Of a DNA stretch of 16,620 nt, positions 6,717 to 13,124 are shown piece by piece (within the stretch, counting starts at the first letter, position 1; the number at the start of each line of letters is the position of its first letter). Position numbers and translations under genes: made by a program. The stretch comes from Clostridiales bacterium UBA5446 (GTDB lineage: Bacteria; Bacillota; Clostridia; Oscillospirales; Oscillospiraceae), in NCBI GenBank assembly GCA_002427465.1, contig DIRC01000016.1, positions 7,078 to 23,697 on the forward strand, given 5' to 3'. The notes under the pieces were generated by a model, which searched no databases, was not told where the DNA came from, and was given only the letters and a program-made list of their open reading frames with translations.

Positions 6717-7898
6717 TTAGCCTTCGTAAAGTACGGTCGTGCCGTCCCTTATGATCATCGCCTGTGCCGCCTTGCTGGTCTCGCCGTCGGCGCCCCAGGT
6801 CATTGTTCCCGTGACACCCTCAACGGTGATCTGGGTCATGGCGGCGACCATTTTTTCGTTAAAGGTATCGTCTTTGTTTTCGGAGGTTATTCCGGCCTGC
6901 TGAAGGGCCGCGGCGATGGTGTAAATCGCGTCGTATCCATCGGCGGCGAACTGATCGGGCACGGTGCCGTAAGCAGCCTCGTAAGCCGTGACAAAGGACT
7001 GAACATTTTCGTCCGTGGAATTGGCGGCAAAGGGTGTCAGCATCATGACTCCCTCAACCAGGGCGGGATCGGAAACCTTGGTCAGAAGGCCGTCCAGTCC
7101 GTCGCAGCCGAAATAGACCACGTTTTCAAGCTTTCCGGAGGCTTGGGTGAGGAGGGTTGAGGCTTCGGCCGCATAGATGGGCAGGAACACCAGTTCCGCG
7201 CCGGAGTCCTTAATGGCGTTGATCTGGGTGGAGAAATCGGTGTTTGTGGAGCTGGTAAAGGTCTGCACCTCCACGACCTCCAGTCCCAGAGTTTCACATT
7301 CCGCAGCGAAGGTGTCGTAAAGGCCCACGCAGTAATCGTTATCGCTGGCATAGAACACGGCGATCTTTGTGGCAAGATTATTGTCGGCTATGTAGTTTGC
7401 GGAGGCCGCGCCCTGGGCGGGGTCATTGAAGCAGACACGAAATGCGCAGTCATTGCCCTCAATGCAGGCCTTGGACGAGGCGGTAGCGGTCAGAACCAGA
7501 ATGCTGTCGGCCTTTGCGGCGGCAACGATGGATTGGGTTTCGCCGGAGAAGGTTCCGCCCAAAGAGACGTCCATGCCGTTGTCCATCAGCTTGCCGTAGG
7601 CGGCGACGGCGCTGTCCGGGTTACCCTGGGAATCCTGAAAATCAAGGGTGAAGTTGAAACCGTTGACGCCACCGGCGGCGTTTATCTCGTCCACGGCGAT
7701 TTGTGCGCCGTTGCGGTTGGAGGTGCCGTAGTTGGCATAGTCGCCGGTGAGGGGGCCGATCCCCCCCAGCAGCAGGGAGGCGGAACCATCGCCGTCGGTG
7801 GCGGCAGGTTCTTTGCCGCCGGACCCGCACCCGGCGAGACAGCCGATCAGCATGGCGGCAGCGGCCAGTGCACAGAGTGTTTTCTTTGTTCTTTTCAT
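6717..7898 (-). CDS. livJ: Branched-chain amino acid ABC transporter, substrate-binding lipoprotein
   Basis: Product of 393 residues: a periplasmic-binding-protein type 1 fold tethered outside the membrane. The N-terminus is a lipoprotein signal, M-K-R-T-K-K plus a hydrophobic stretch and the lipobox L-A-G-C, giving an acylated Cys at residue 24. The mature part opens with I-G-P-L-T-G-D-Y-A-N-Y-G and has G-A-Q-I-A-V-D-E-I-N-A-A-G-G, classic for LivJ/LivK, then G-G-T-F-S-G-E-T in the ligand site. The start is ATG 7898 behind GAGGAGAGGA; the in-frame extension to 7955 would bury the signal peptide. Specificity is inferred from family only; amide- or urea-type ligands are also bound by this family. 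It heads the livJHMGF operon. A terminator for the preceding minus-strand gene lies about 50 bases upstream, and no canonical promoter is evident between them. Confidence 0.93.
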   Translation of the reverse strand: MKRTKKTLCALAAAAMLIGCLAGCGSGGKEPAATDGDGSASLLLGGIGPLTGDYANYGTSNRNGAQIAVDEINAAGGVNGFNFTLDFQDSQGNPDSAVAAYGKLMDNGMDVSLGGTFSGETQSIVAAAKADSILVLTATASSKACIEGNDCAFRVCFNDPAQGAASANYIADNNLATKIAVFYASDNDYCVGLYDTFAAECETLGLEVVEVQTFTSSTNTDFSTQINAIKDSGAELVFLPIYAAEASTLLTQASGKLENVVYFGCDGLDGLLTKVSDPALVEGVMMLTPFAANSTDENVQSFVTAYEAAYGTVPDQFAADGYDAIYTIAAALQQAGITSENKDDTFNEKMVAAMTQITVEGVTGTMTWGADGETSKAAQAMIIRDGTTVLYEG

Positions 7899-7914
7899 TT
7901 TTTCCTCTCCTCTT

Positions 7915-7926
7915 AATAAATTTATT
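7915..7926. promoter_or_regulatory. AT palindrome just upstream of livJ
   Basis: AATAAATTTATT is a perfect 12-bp palindrome lying just upstream of the livJ ribosome site. It could be a regulator site or contain the -10 region of the liv promoter. No good -35/-10 pair could be assigned around it. Confidence 0.3.
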
Positions 7927-7945
7927 TTCAGCCGCGGCGTGCGGC

Positions 7946-7982
7946 GGAAAAACAAAAAATGATCCTGCCGGAGGCAGGATCA
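7946..7982 (-). terminator. Intrinsic terminator after the small membrane protein gene
   Basis: The 10-bp arms TGATCCTGCC (7960-7969) and GGCAGGATCA (7973-7982) enclose a 3-base loop. On the minus strand they are followed by TTTTTTGTTTTT. It begins 17 bases after the stop of the 106-residue membrane protein gene and lies between it and livJ. Confidence 0.85.
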
Positions 7983-7999
7983 CGTAAACATTGAATTCC

Positions 8000-8320
8000 C
8001 TAAGCGGATAAGGTTTGGGATATTCGAAAGCCAACGCGTCTTTCCTCAGGCGTCATGGAGAGGGCGGCCGGAATAATCAGGGGCAAAATAATGAGTACCA
8101 GGCCTACAGGAATCAGGGCGGATACGCTGATAAGCAGGCCGATAAGGCCTGCCAGAACCATAATTGCTACACGAATTACAAGCTTCGGAATGATGAAAAA
8201 AACGGACGCTGCCCAAAGAGCGACGTCCGTTTCAATATTATTATGACCATGGAAAGAAGGCATGTTACAAGACATGCCGTTGCGGGACGGATTCATCATA
8301 TTGTGAAAAGAACAGGTCAT
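8000..8320 (-). CDS. Small membrane protein with Met/His/Cys-rich N-terminus, unknown function
   Basis: Family not recognised. The 106 residues divide into a soluble head (1-32) dense in metal-type ligands (C3, H6, M8, M9, M16, C18, M20, H24, H26), a long hydrophobic region (about 33-88, likely two or three membrane segments with K46 and R50 near one boundary), and a short polar tail with P-E-E-R-R. The ATG at 8320 follows AAGGAG by 10 bases. A candidate promoter lies upstream and a strong terminator follows, so it looks like a real monocistronic gene. It lies next to a DtxR-type metalloregulator and feoAB, so a role in metal binding or transport assistance is possible. It does not look like the known Cys-rich FeoB-associated protein or FeoC. 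Function is open. Confidence 0.68.
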   Translation of the reverse strand: MTCSFHNMMNPSRNGMSCNMPSFHGHNNIETDVALWAASVFFIIPKLVIRVAIMVLAGLIGLLISVSALIPVGLVLIILPLIIPAALSMTPEERRVGFRISQTLSA

Positions 8321-8353
8321 CCCGACGTCTCTCCTTGAATAATGAGTTATTTA

Positions 8354-8383
8354 AGTTTAGACTCAATATGGCTGAAAAGTCAA
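8354..8383 (-). promoter_or_regulatory. Candidate promoter of the small membrane protein gene
   Basis: On the minus strand the -35 box is TTGACT (8383-8378) and the -10 box TAAACT (8359-8354), with 18 bases between them. The -10 box is only a 4/6 match. Transcription would start about 27 bases before the ATG. Confidence 0.5.
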
Positions 8384-8396
8384 TACAAAATTTGTA
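8384..8396. promoter_or_regulatory. Possible operator next to the small membrane protein promoter
   Basis: TACAAA-A-TTTGTA forms a perfect 6+6 inverted repeat with one central base. It touches the upstream edge of the -35 box of the preceding promoter. It does not match the IdeR or MntR consensus I know, so the binder is unknown. The rest of the gap to 8497 shows nothing convincing. Confidence 0.35.
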
Positions 8397-8497
8397 CAAT
8401 ATTTGCGGCGGTATAGGAGGATTAGATTGCAGTGTGCATATAAATTAGCCAGATACCTGCCCGGGCATACTGATAAGGGCGTCCGGACTGGCGAAGG

Positions 8498-9007
8498 TCA
8501 AGACCGGGAAGACGGCGGTCGGCTTTCGCATCCATCGGTATTCTTAAAAGCCTCGAATCTTTCCGCAATCTCGGCGTGGGCGGCAAAAAACGCGTTCAGC
8601 CTGTCAAGGGCCGCCACTGTGGAGGGGCTCAGGGTATGCTCGATCAGCTCCGTTTCTTCCAGCGGATTCGAACTGCCGACCAGATTCAGAAAAGCTTCCA
8701 CCGTTTCATGCCGGATTAAAAGATATTCCCCGATTTCCCGGCCGCTTTCGGTTAACTGGATAATGTCATACCGGTCGTATTTCAGGTAACCCAGGGCTGC
8801 CAGCTTTGAGATCATTTTGGATGCGGAGGAAGGTTTGACATTGAGGAGCCCCGATAGCTGCCCGACCCTCGTATAGTCGTTTTCAGTGCAAAGCCTGTAC
8901 GCCATCTCCAAATAATCCTCCAGCGCCGGGGTCAGCCGGCCTTTGCGCTGATTGGCCAGCTGATATCCCCGGACAGTCCTGAAATCCGAATTTGTGTTGT
9001 TGGTCAT
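8498..9007 (-). CDS. DtxR/MntR-family metal-dependent transcriptional regulator
   Basis: Product of 169 residues. The N-terminal winged helix spans about residues 26-90 (L-E-D-Y-L-E-M-A-Y, then R-V-G-Q-L-S-G-L-L-N-V-K-P-S-S-A-S-K-M). A dimerisation/metal domain follows, with H100, E104, E120, E123 and H124. The E-x-x-E-H arrangement at 120-124 resembles MntR, where DtxR/IdeR has Cys at the first position. The C-terminal SH3-like domain of long DtxR proteins is absent; that fold is supplied next door by the separate FeoA. These proteins bind DNA when loaded with Fe(II) or Mn(II) and repress uptake genes. It is divergent from feoA, so it most likely represses feoAB in iron-replete cells. Which metal it senses in vivo cannot be settled by sequence. 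ATG 9007 has AAAGGG 9 bases upstream. Confidence 0.9.
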   Translation of the reverse strand: MTNNTNSDFRTVRGYQLANQRKGRLTPALEDYLEMAYRLCTENDYTRVGQLSGLLNVKPSSASKMISKLAALGYLKYDRYDIIQLTESGREIGEYLLIRHETVEAFLNLVGSSNPLEETELIEHTLSPSTVAALDRLNAFFAAHAEIAERFEAFKNTDGCESRPPSSRS

Positions 9008-9083
9008 ACGATCAAGCCCTTTAAAAAATAATTATCCGCAGTCCAGTCTATTCGTAACACCACCGGTTTAAGCACCATATATT

Positions 9084-9112
9084 AGCGTAGGGAAAGTTTT
9101 TTTCCCTACGCT
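9084..9112 (+). promoter_or_regulatory. Perfect hairpin in the feoA 5' region
   Basis: The 12-bp arms AGCGTAGGGAAA (9084-9095) and TTTCCCTACGCT (9101-9112) enclose the loop GTTTT. The hairpin ends 8 bases before the TTGGAGG ribosome site of feoA and starts right after a possible -10 box, TATATT (9078-9083), for which no good -35 was found. It could be a transcription attenuator, a translation-controlling stem or an operator for the adjacent metalloregulator. It lacks an immediate U-run, although TTTTTT occurs a few bases later. Confidence 0.5.
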
Positions 9113-9135
9113 TATGATTTTTGGAGGATTTTTTC

Positions 9136-9375
9136 ATGAACAGCAGGCGAATTTCGCTGAATCAGCTGCCGATGGGCAGAAAAGCAAACGTTGCGATGCT
9201 GACGGCCGAGGGCGCCTCCAGAAGGCGCATGCTTGATCTGGGCGTTGTCGACGGAACAGAAATTGAGCCGCTCTATAGAAGCCCTTCCGGTAACCCGGTG
9301 GCTTATTTAATAAGAGGCGCTGTCATTGCGCTGCGTTCCGACGTGTCGGAAAAAATTATTGTATCTGTAGTATAA
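9136..9375 (+). CDS. feoA: Ferrous iron transport protein FeoA
   Basis: Product of 79 residues, typical of FeoA, a small cytosolic SH3-like protein that assists FeoB in Fe(II) uptake. The family pattern is visible: L-N-Q-L-P-M-G-R-K-A-N-V near the start, then R-R-R-M-L-D-L-G-V-V-D-G-T-E-I, G-N-P-V-A-Y, and a closing A-L-R-S-D-V-S-E-K-I-I-V. ATG 9136 is chosen because TTGGAGG lies 8 bases before it; the frame extends to a TTG at 9121 that is itself part of the ribosome site. It lies 103 bases before feoB on the same strand and is divergent from the DtxR-type regulator. Confidence 0.95.
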   Translation: MNSRRISLNQLPMGRKANVAMLTAEGASRRRMLDLGVVDGTEIEPLYRSPSGNPVAYLIRGAVIALRSDVSEKIIVSVV

Positions 9376-9395
9376 GTCCAATCGGGCGACAGGGC

Positions 9396-9439
9396 GCGGG
9401 ACGCCGCCTTACATAAACGATGCTGAGGGGGCGTCCTGC
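9396..9439 (+). promoter_or_regulatory. Hairpin in the feoA-feoB spacer
   Basis: GCGGGACGCC (9396-9405) can pair with GGCGTCCTGC (9430-9439) over ten positions with one G-U pair, around a 24-base loop. No U-run follows at once. It may set the feoA:feoB transcript ratio. The remainder of the 103-base spacer holds only the feoB ribosome site GGGAGG. Confidence 0.4.
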
Positions 9440-9478
9440 TGTTTTCGCCGCGATATTTTTATTCTTGGGAGGATTCAC

Positions 9479-11629
9479 ATGGGCTTGACAAACGCGTCGA
9501 TGGGGGCGGCCGTATTAAACCGTGGCGGCCTGCATATCGAGAAAGAAACCCGGCAGGATAAGATCGTGGCTCTGGCCGGCAATCCGAATGTGGGGAAAAG
9601 CACTGTTTTTAACAGCCTGACCGGGCTTAACCAACATACCGGCAACTGGCCGGGGAAGACCGTGACCAACGCGCAGGGGAGATACCGGCACAAAGGCGTG
9701 GATTACATACTGGTGGATATTCCGGGCACCTATTCGCTGATGGCAAACTCGGCGGAGGAGGCGGTTGCCCGGGATTTCATCTGCTTTGGCGGGGCCGACG
9801 CCGTGGTGGTCGTGGCTGACGCCACATGTCTTGAGCGGAATCTGAACCTGGTGCTTCAGTGCCTGGAGGTTACAAGCAAGGTGGTGCTGTGCGTCAACCT
9901 GATGGACGAGGCGGGAAGAAAGGGAATCCTTATTGATTTGGACCGGCTGGCTTTCCGGCTGGGCATTCCGGTTATCGGAACCAGCGCCAGATCCGGCGAG
10001 GGGCTTGCCCGGCTGATGGATGCGGTGGCCGGGCTGACGGAAGGCGCGGCGGCGCCTGTGCCCCCGGAGGTGAATTACGGCAGTGAAATCGAAGGCGCCG
10101 TTTCCCTCGTGGAGCCGGCGGTGCAGGGTCTGCTGCCGCCGGGGGTGAACAGCCGCTGGGCGGCGCTTAAGCTTCTGGACGGGGATGAGAGTCTGCTTCA
10201 GTCCCTTAAGGACTATCTGAACTGTGACCTGATGCAGAATGCGGAAATCGCGCAGAGACTGTCCGAGGCCGGGGGCCTGCTGGCGGAGGCGGGGCTGACG
10301 GGCAACCCCCTAAGGGATCGGATGGTCACGGCAATTGTGAAGACCTGCGAGGATATTGCCCGGGAAACCGTGGTGTTTGAAAAGGCGGAATATGCCGAAC
10401 GGGACCGGAAAATTGATAAGATACTTACCTCAAAGCTGACCGGGATTCCGATCATGCTCATGCTGCTGTTCGGTGTATTTTGGCTCACCATTACCGGCGC
10501 GAACGTCCCCTCGGCTATTCTTGCCAAGGGGCTGTTCTCCCTGGAAAAACCAATTTCTAATTTTTTTGCGTGGCTGTCGGCGCCGGAGTGGGTTCGCGGG
10601 TTATTTGTAGACGGCGTATTCAGAACGCTGGCCTGGGTCGTCTCCGTCATGCTCCCGCCCATGGCGATCTTTTTTCCGCTGTTTACCCTGTTGGAGGATT
10701 CGGGATATCTGCCCCGGGTGGCCTTCAACCTGGATAACTTTTTTAGGAAGGCCTGCGCCCACGGCAAGCAGGCTCTCACCATGGCCATGGGTTTCGGCTG
10801 CAACGCCTGCGGCGTCATCGGCTGCCGGATTATTGATTCCCCCCGTGAGCGCCTGATCGCCATCATCACAAATAACTTTGTGCCCTGCAACGGCCGGTTT
10901 CCTACCCTGATCGCCATCATCACCATGTTTTTCGCCGGGGCGGGCGGGGCGTTTCAATCACTTTTGTCCACCCTGATCCTGACCGCCGTGATCGTCCTCG
11001 GCGTCGCCATGACGCTTCTGATCTCCCGGCTGCTTTCCAAAACGGTTTTAAAGGGGATGCCGTCGGCATTCAATTTGGAGCTTCCGCCATTTCGCCGCCC
11101 CCAGGTGGGCAGGGTGATCGTGCGCTCCATTCTGGACCGTACGCTCTTTGTATTGGGCCGGGCGGTTGCAGTCGCCGCCCCCGCGGGTCTTGTTATCTGG
11201 GGGCTTGCCAACATCCATGCCGGCGGAATGAGCCTGCTTGCCTATTGCGCAGGGTTTCTCGATCCCTTCGCCAGGCTTCTCGGTCTGGATGGCTATATTC
11301 TGATGGCCTTTATCCTGGGCTTTCCGGCCAATGAAATCGTGGTGCCGATTATCATCATGAGCTATATGGCAACGGGAACCCTTACCGATCTTGGGAGCCT
11401 GTCCGAGCTCCGCGTCCTTTTCACGGCCAATGGATGGACCTGGCTGACGGCAGTCTGCACCATGCTTTTTTCCCTTATGCACTGGCCCTGCGGAACCACC
11501 TGCCTCACCATAAAGAAAGAAACCCAAAGCATGAAGTGGACGCTGGTCGCCTTCGCCGTGCCGACGGCGGCGGGCATGGCCGCGTGCGCGCTTGTGGCAG
11601 GCGCCGCGCGCTTTCTGGGGCTGGCATGA
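9479..11629 (+). CDS. feoB: Ferrous iron transporter FeoB
   Basis: Product of 716 residues. The N-terminal G domain shows G1 G-N-P-N-V-G-K-S-T (34-42), the switch-I N-W-P-G-K-T-V (57-63), G3 D-I-P-G-T-Y (80-85), G4 N-L-M-D (140-143) and G5 S-A-R-S-G-E-G (169-175). A helical GDI-like region follows, then the membrane part from about residue 322. The first gate motif reads G-F-G-C-N-A-C-G-V-I-G-C-R (438-450) and the partner V-P-C-N-G-R-F-P-T-L, instead of the enterobacterial G-C-N-V-P-A and S-C-G-A-R-L-P. From memory, similar variants occur in clostridial FeoB. An extra 30 or so residues precede the G domain, also as I recall for that group. ATG 9479 has GGGAGG 7 bases upstream. It drives Fe(II) import at the cytoplasmic membrane, coupled with FeoA. 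Confidence 0.97.
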   Translation: MGLTNASMGAAVLNRGGLHIEKETRQDKIVALAGNPNVGKSTVFNSLTGLNQHTGNWPGKTVTNAQGRYRHKGVDYILVDIPGTYSLMANSAEEAVARDFICFGGADAVVVVADATCLERNLNLVLQCLEVTSKVVLCVNLMDEAGRKGILIDLDRLAFRLGIPVIGTSARSGEGLARLMDAVAGLTEGAAAPVPPEVNYGSEIEGAVSLVEPAVQGLLPPGVNSRWAALKLLDGDESLLQSLKDYLNCDLMQNAEIAQRLSEAGGLLAEAGLTGNPLRDRMVTAIVKTCEDIARETVVFEKAEYAERDRKIDKILTSKLTGIPIMLMLLFGVFWLTITGANVPSAILAKGLFSLEKPISNFFAWLSAPEWVRGLFVDGVFRTLAWVVSVMLPPMAIFFPLFTLLEDSGYLPRVAFNLDNFFRKACAHGKQALTMAMGFGCNACGVIGCRIIDSPRERLIAIITNNFVPCNGRFPTLIAIITMFFAGAGGAFQSLLSTLILTAVIVLGVAMTLLISRLLSKTVLKGMPSAFNLELPPFRRPQVGRVIVRSILDRTLFVLGRAVAVAAPAGLVIWGLANIHAGGMSLLAYCAGFLDPFARLLGLDGYILMAFILGFPANEIVVPIIIMSYMATGTLTDLGSLSELRVLFTANGWTWLTAVCTMLFSLMHWPCGTTCLTIKKETQSMKWTLVAFAVPTAAGMAACALVAGAARFLGLA

Positions 11630-11666
11630 ACGGACTGCGCGAAAGAGCCAAATTTTTGTATTCATC

Positions 11667-11694
11667 TTGAAATGCGGTTTTTTGATGGTATAAT
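11667..11694 (+). promoter_or_regulatory. Sigma-70/A promoter for tRNA-Ser
   Basis: The -35 box TTGAAA (11667-11672) and a perfect -10 box TATAAT (11689-11694) are 16 bases apart. Transcription would start near 11701, about 32 bases before the tRNA. It lies in the short gap after feoB; no separate feoB terminator was seen. Confidence 0.78.
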
Positions 11695-11732
11695 AACAAC
11701 GATATTTTAAAAGGCGTTTAAAGATATACAAT

Positions 11733-11821
11733 GGAGAGGTGTCCGAGCGGTTTAAGGAGCCGGTCTTGAAAACCGGTGACCCGGCAACGGGCCGCGGGTT
11801 CGAATCCCGCCCTCTCCGCCA
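11733..11821 (+). tRNA. tRNA-Ser (anticodon UGA)
   Basis: The acceptor stem GGAGAGG (11733-11739) pairs with CCTCTCC (11811-11817), followed by discriminator G and an encoded CCA (11819-11821). The anticodon arm CCGGT-CTTGAAA-ACCGG gives anticodon TGA, reading UCA and related serine codons. The T arm carries GGTTCGAATCC, and a long variable arm lies between the anticodon and T arms, as required for a class II serine tRNA. Total 89 bases including CCA. Confidence 0.97.
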
Positions 11822-11826
11822 CGCTG

Positions 11827-11855
11827 AGCGGGGAGATAAGCGATATCTCCCCGCT
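11827..11855 (+). terminator. Hairpin terminator after tRNA-Ser
   Basis: The perfect 12-bp arms AGCGGGGAGATA (11827-11838) and TATCTCCCCGCT (11844-11855) enclose the loop AGCGA, 5 bases after the tRNA CCA end. Only TTATG follows, so the U-tail is weak, but position and strength fit a tRNA transcript end. Confidence 0.6.
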
Positions 11856-11900
11856 TTATGCAAAGCTGGATAGGCTATCATTTTGGAAACCGCCGAAGGT

Positions 11901-11930
11901 TTGATCCGGCTCCCGCAACCGGTGTAAAAT
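11901..11930 (+). promoter_or_regulatory. Candidate promoter of the DegV-family gene
   Basis: The -35 box TTGATC (11901-11906) and -10 box TAAAAT (11925-11930) are 18 bases apart, leaving a leader of about 20 bases before the ATG at 11957. Confidence 0.5.
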
Positions 11931-11956
11931 CTGAAAAGAAACAAAAGGGGATTAAT

Positions 11957-12859
11957 ATGGGAAAGTTCAGAGTCGTGACGGACGGTTCGGCGGATTTGCC
12001 GGAGGAAATCCTGGCGGAGCGGAAGATAACGGTTGTCCCGTTTTATGTGATGCTGGGTGAGGGGAGCTATCTGAAGCAGGATAAGGAAATCAGCACCGAA
12101 GCCTTTTATGCGTGGATGCTGGCCAACTCCGGAAAATATCCCAAGAGTGCCGCGCCTTCCGCCCAGGATTACTATGATGTGTTCTCAAAAGCCGTCGAGG
12201 CCGGCGAGAAGGTAATCTGCATCTGCATCACCAGCAAATTCTCCTGTTCTTTCCAATCGGCGTCGATAGCCCGGGAAATGGTGCTGGATCAATGGCCCTG
12301 CGCTTCCATAGCCGTGATGGATTCCACGGTCAATACCGTCCTGCAGGGGCAGTTTGTTCTGGAAGCCTGCGAGCTGCGGGATGCCCAGGCCGACTTCGAA
12401 GAGGCTGTCGCAAGGCTGGAGGAAATAAAAGCTACCGGCAGGATATTCTTTACCATCGGCGGCATCGAATATCTCAGCGTCGGCGGCAGGATCGGAAAGC
12501 TGGCGGGAAAGGTCAGCTCGATGCTGAATATCAAACCGATCATCGCCCTGCGGGAGGGGGAGATCCATGCCGCGGGCGTGAGCATGGGAAGGAAGAAATC
12601 CCTGGATAAGGTGCTGAGCACGGCCAAAGGGTACCTCAGTGAGAATTTTTCACGGGGAGAGGATTTCAGCATAACCGTGGGCTATGGTTCCGACCATGAG
12701 GAAGCGGCAGGTTTTCGCGCTAAGGTCGCGGAGATGCTGGAGGGCCTTCGGCTAAGCACCGAGATCCCCATACGCCGGATAGGCGCGGTTATCGGCGTGC
12801 ATACGGGGCCGTATCCGATTGGCGTTGGCATTCTCAGGCGCGCCTGCAAAGCGATATAA
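11957..12859 (+). CDS. DegV family fatty-acid-binding protein
   Basis: Product of 300 residues, near the family norm of about 280-290. DegV proteins are two-domain cytosolic carriers that hold one fatty acid; in Firmicutes they act as FakB, presenting the fatty acid to the kinase FakA for phosphorylation. Visible hallmarks are T-D-G-S-A-D-L-P-E-E near the N-terminus, K-S-A-A-P-S-A, the ligand-binding S-K-F-S-C-S-F-Q-S-A, V-M-D-S-T, the strongly conserved Y-L-S-V-G-G-R-I-G-K, N-I-K-P-I-I, and G-V-H-T-G-P near the C-terminus. ATG 11957 follows AAAAGGGG by 6 bases; an in-frame ATG at 11858 overlaps the tRNA terminator region and adds a non-conserved 33 residues. It stands alone between two terminators and no fakA is nearby. 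Confidence 0.93.
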   Translation: MGKFRVVTDGSADLPEEILAERKITVVPFYVMLGEGSYLKQDKEISTEAFYAWMLANSGKYPKSAAPSAQDYYDVFSKAVEAGEKVICICITSKFSCSFQSASIAREMVLDQWPCASIAVMDSTVNTVLQGQFVLEACELRDAQADFEEAVARLEEIKATGRIFFTIGGIEYLSVGGRIGKLAGKVSSMLNIKPIIALREGEIHAAGVSMGRKKSLDKVLSTAKGYLSENFSRGEDFSITVGYGSDHEEAAGFRAKVAEMLEGLRLSTEIPIRRIGAVIGVHTGPYPIGVGILRRACKAI

Positions 12860-12867
12860 ACACAAAA

Positions 12868-12898
12868 AAGAAGAGGCCGCGGGGCGGCTTCTTTTTTT
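12868..12898 (+). terminator. Intrinsic terminator after the DegV gene
   Basis: AAGAAG-AG-GCCGC pairs with GCGGCTTCTT around a GGG loop (two bulged bases in the left arm), and the right arm runs into a U-tract ending at 12898. It begins 8 bases after the DegV stop. Confidence 0.85.
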
Positions 12899-12973
12899 CC
12901 CCAATAAAGGGTACAAAAACCCTGGAACGGCCCCTGTGGCTTTTGTAATAATATCTAAAGGAGGAGTCAGGGG

Positions 12974-13002
12974 TTGAAATCAGGGGAAAACTACGTTATA
13001 AT
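12974..13002 (+). promoter_or_regulatory. Sigma-70/A promoter of the pyrR-permease operon
   Basis: The -35 box TTGAAA (12974-12979) and a perfect -10 box TATAAT (12997-13002) have ideal 17-base spacing. The start site near 13009 would give a leader of about 137 bases that carries the attenuator elements described next. Confidence 0.82.
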
Positions 13003-13014
13003 AACTGCAACAGG

Positions 13015-13124
13015 TTTTTAAGCGCGGTACGGAGATGCCGGCAAAATCCATGATCAGATGCGATATGCCTTGGTCGTATCCATGTTTTATGTGTCTTGCC
13101 GGAGTGCGGCAGGGCATTTTTTTT
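13015..13124 (+). promoter_or_regulatory. PyrR-responsive attenuator in the pyrR leader
   Basis: Three mutually exclusive structures can be drawn. (a) A PyrR-binding-type loop with hexaloop CGGAGA (13030-13035), which fits the CNGNGA consensus. It is closed by CGGTA/TGCCG, then GC/GC with a bulged G, then TTTT/AAAA with bulged AA (13016-13046). (b) An antiterminator pairing CCGGCAA (13038-13044) with TTGCCGG (13096-13102) around an inner stem GATGCGA/TCGTATC (13057-13063 with 13074-13080). (c) An intrinsic terminator, 13092-13101 pairing with 13107-13116, followed by eight T. Loop (a) hides the 5' strand of (b), which frees (c). In the known Bacillus mechanism, UMP-bound PyrR stabilises (a) and stops transcription. 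Confidence 0.78.
13092..13124 (+). terminator. Attenuator terminator upstream of pyrR
   Basis: A 10-bp stem (TGTCTTGCCG with CGGCAGGGCA, two G-U pairs) with loop GAGTG is followed directly by eight T. It ends only 6 bases before the pyrR ribosome site region, so it must be regulated for pyrR to be expressed. Confidence 0.85.

Noticed and set aside
11733..11821. tRNA-Ser as an integration site for a mobile element
   Set aside because: No integrase gene and no repeated tRNA 3' end were seen downstream in the window; the neighbours are ordinary housekeeping genes.
11048..11944. Long 298-codon minus-strand frame covering the feoB end, tRNA and DegV leader
   Set aside because: It is antisense to feoB and the tRNA gene; high-GC antisense shadows of this kind have no conserved motifs.
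11858..11956. N-terminal extension of the DegV gene to ATG 11858
   Set aside because: It begins in the tRNA terminator tail, has no ribosome site and encodes a sequence unlike DegV N-termini; ATG 11957 has AAAAGGGG at the right distance.
12974..13021. Tiny 15-codon frame from TTG 12974 behind AAAGGAGG
   Set aside because: It coincides with the -35 and -10 boxes of the pyrR promoter, upstream of the predicted transcription start, so it would not be in the mRNA.
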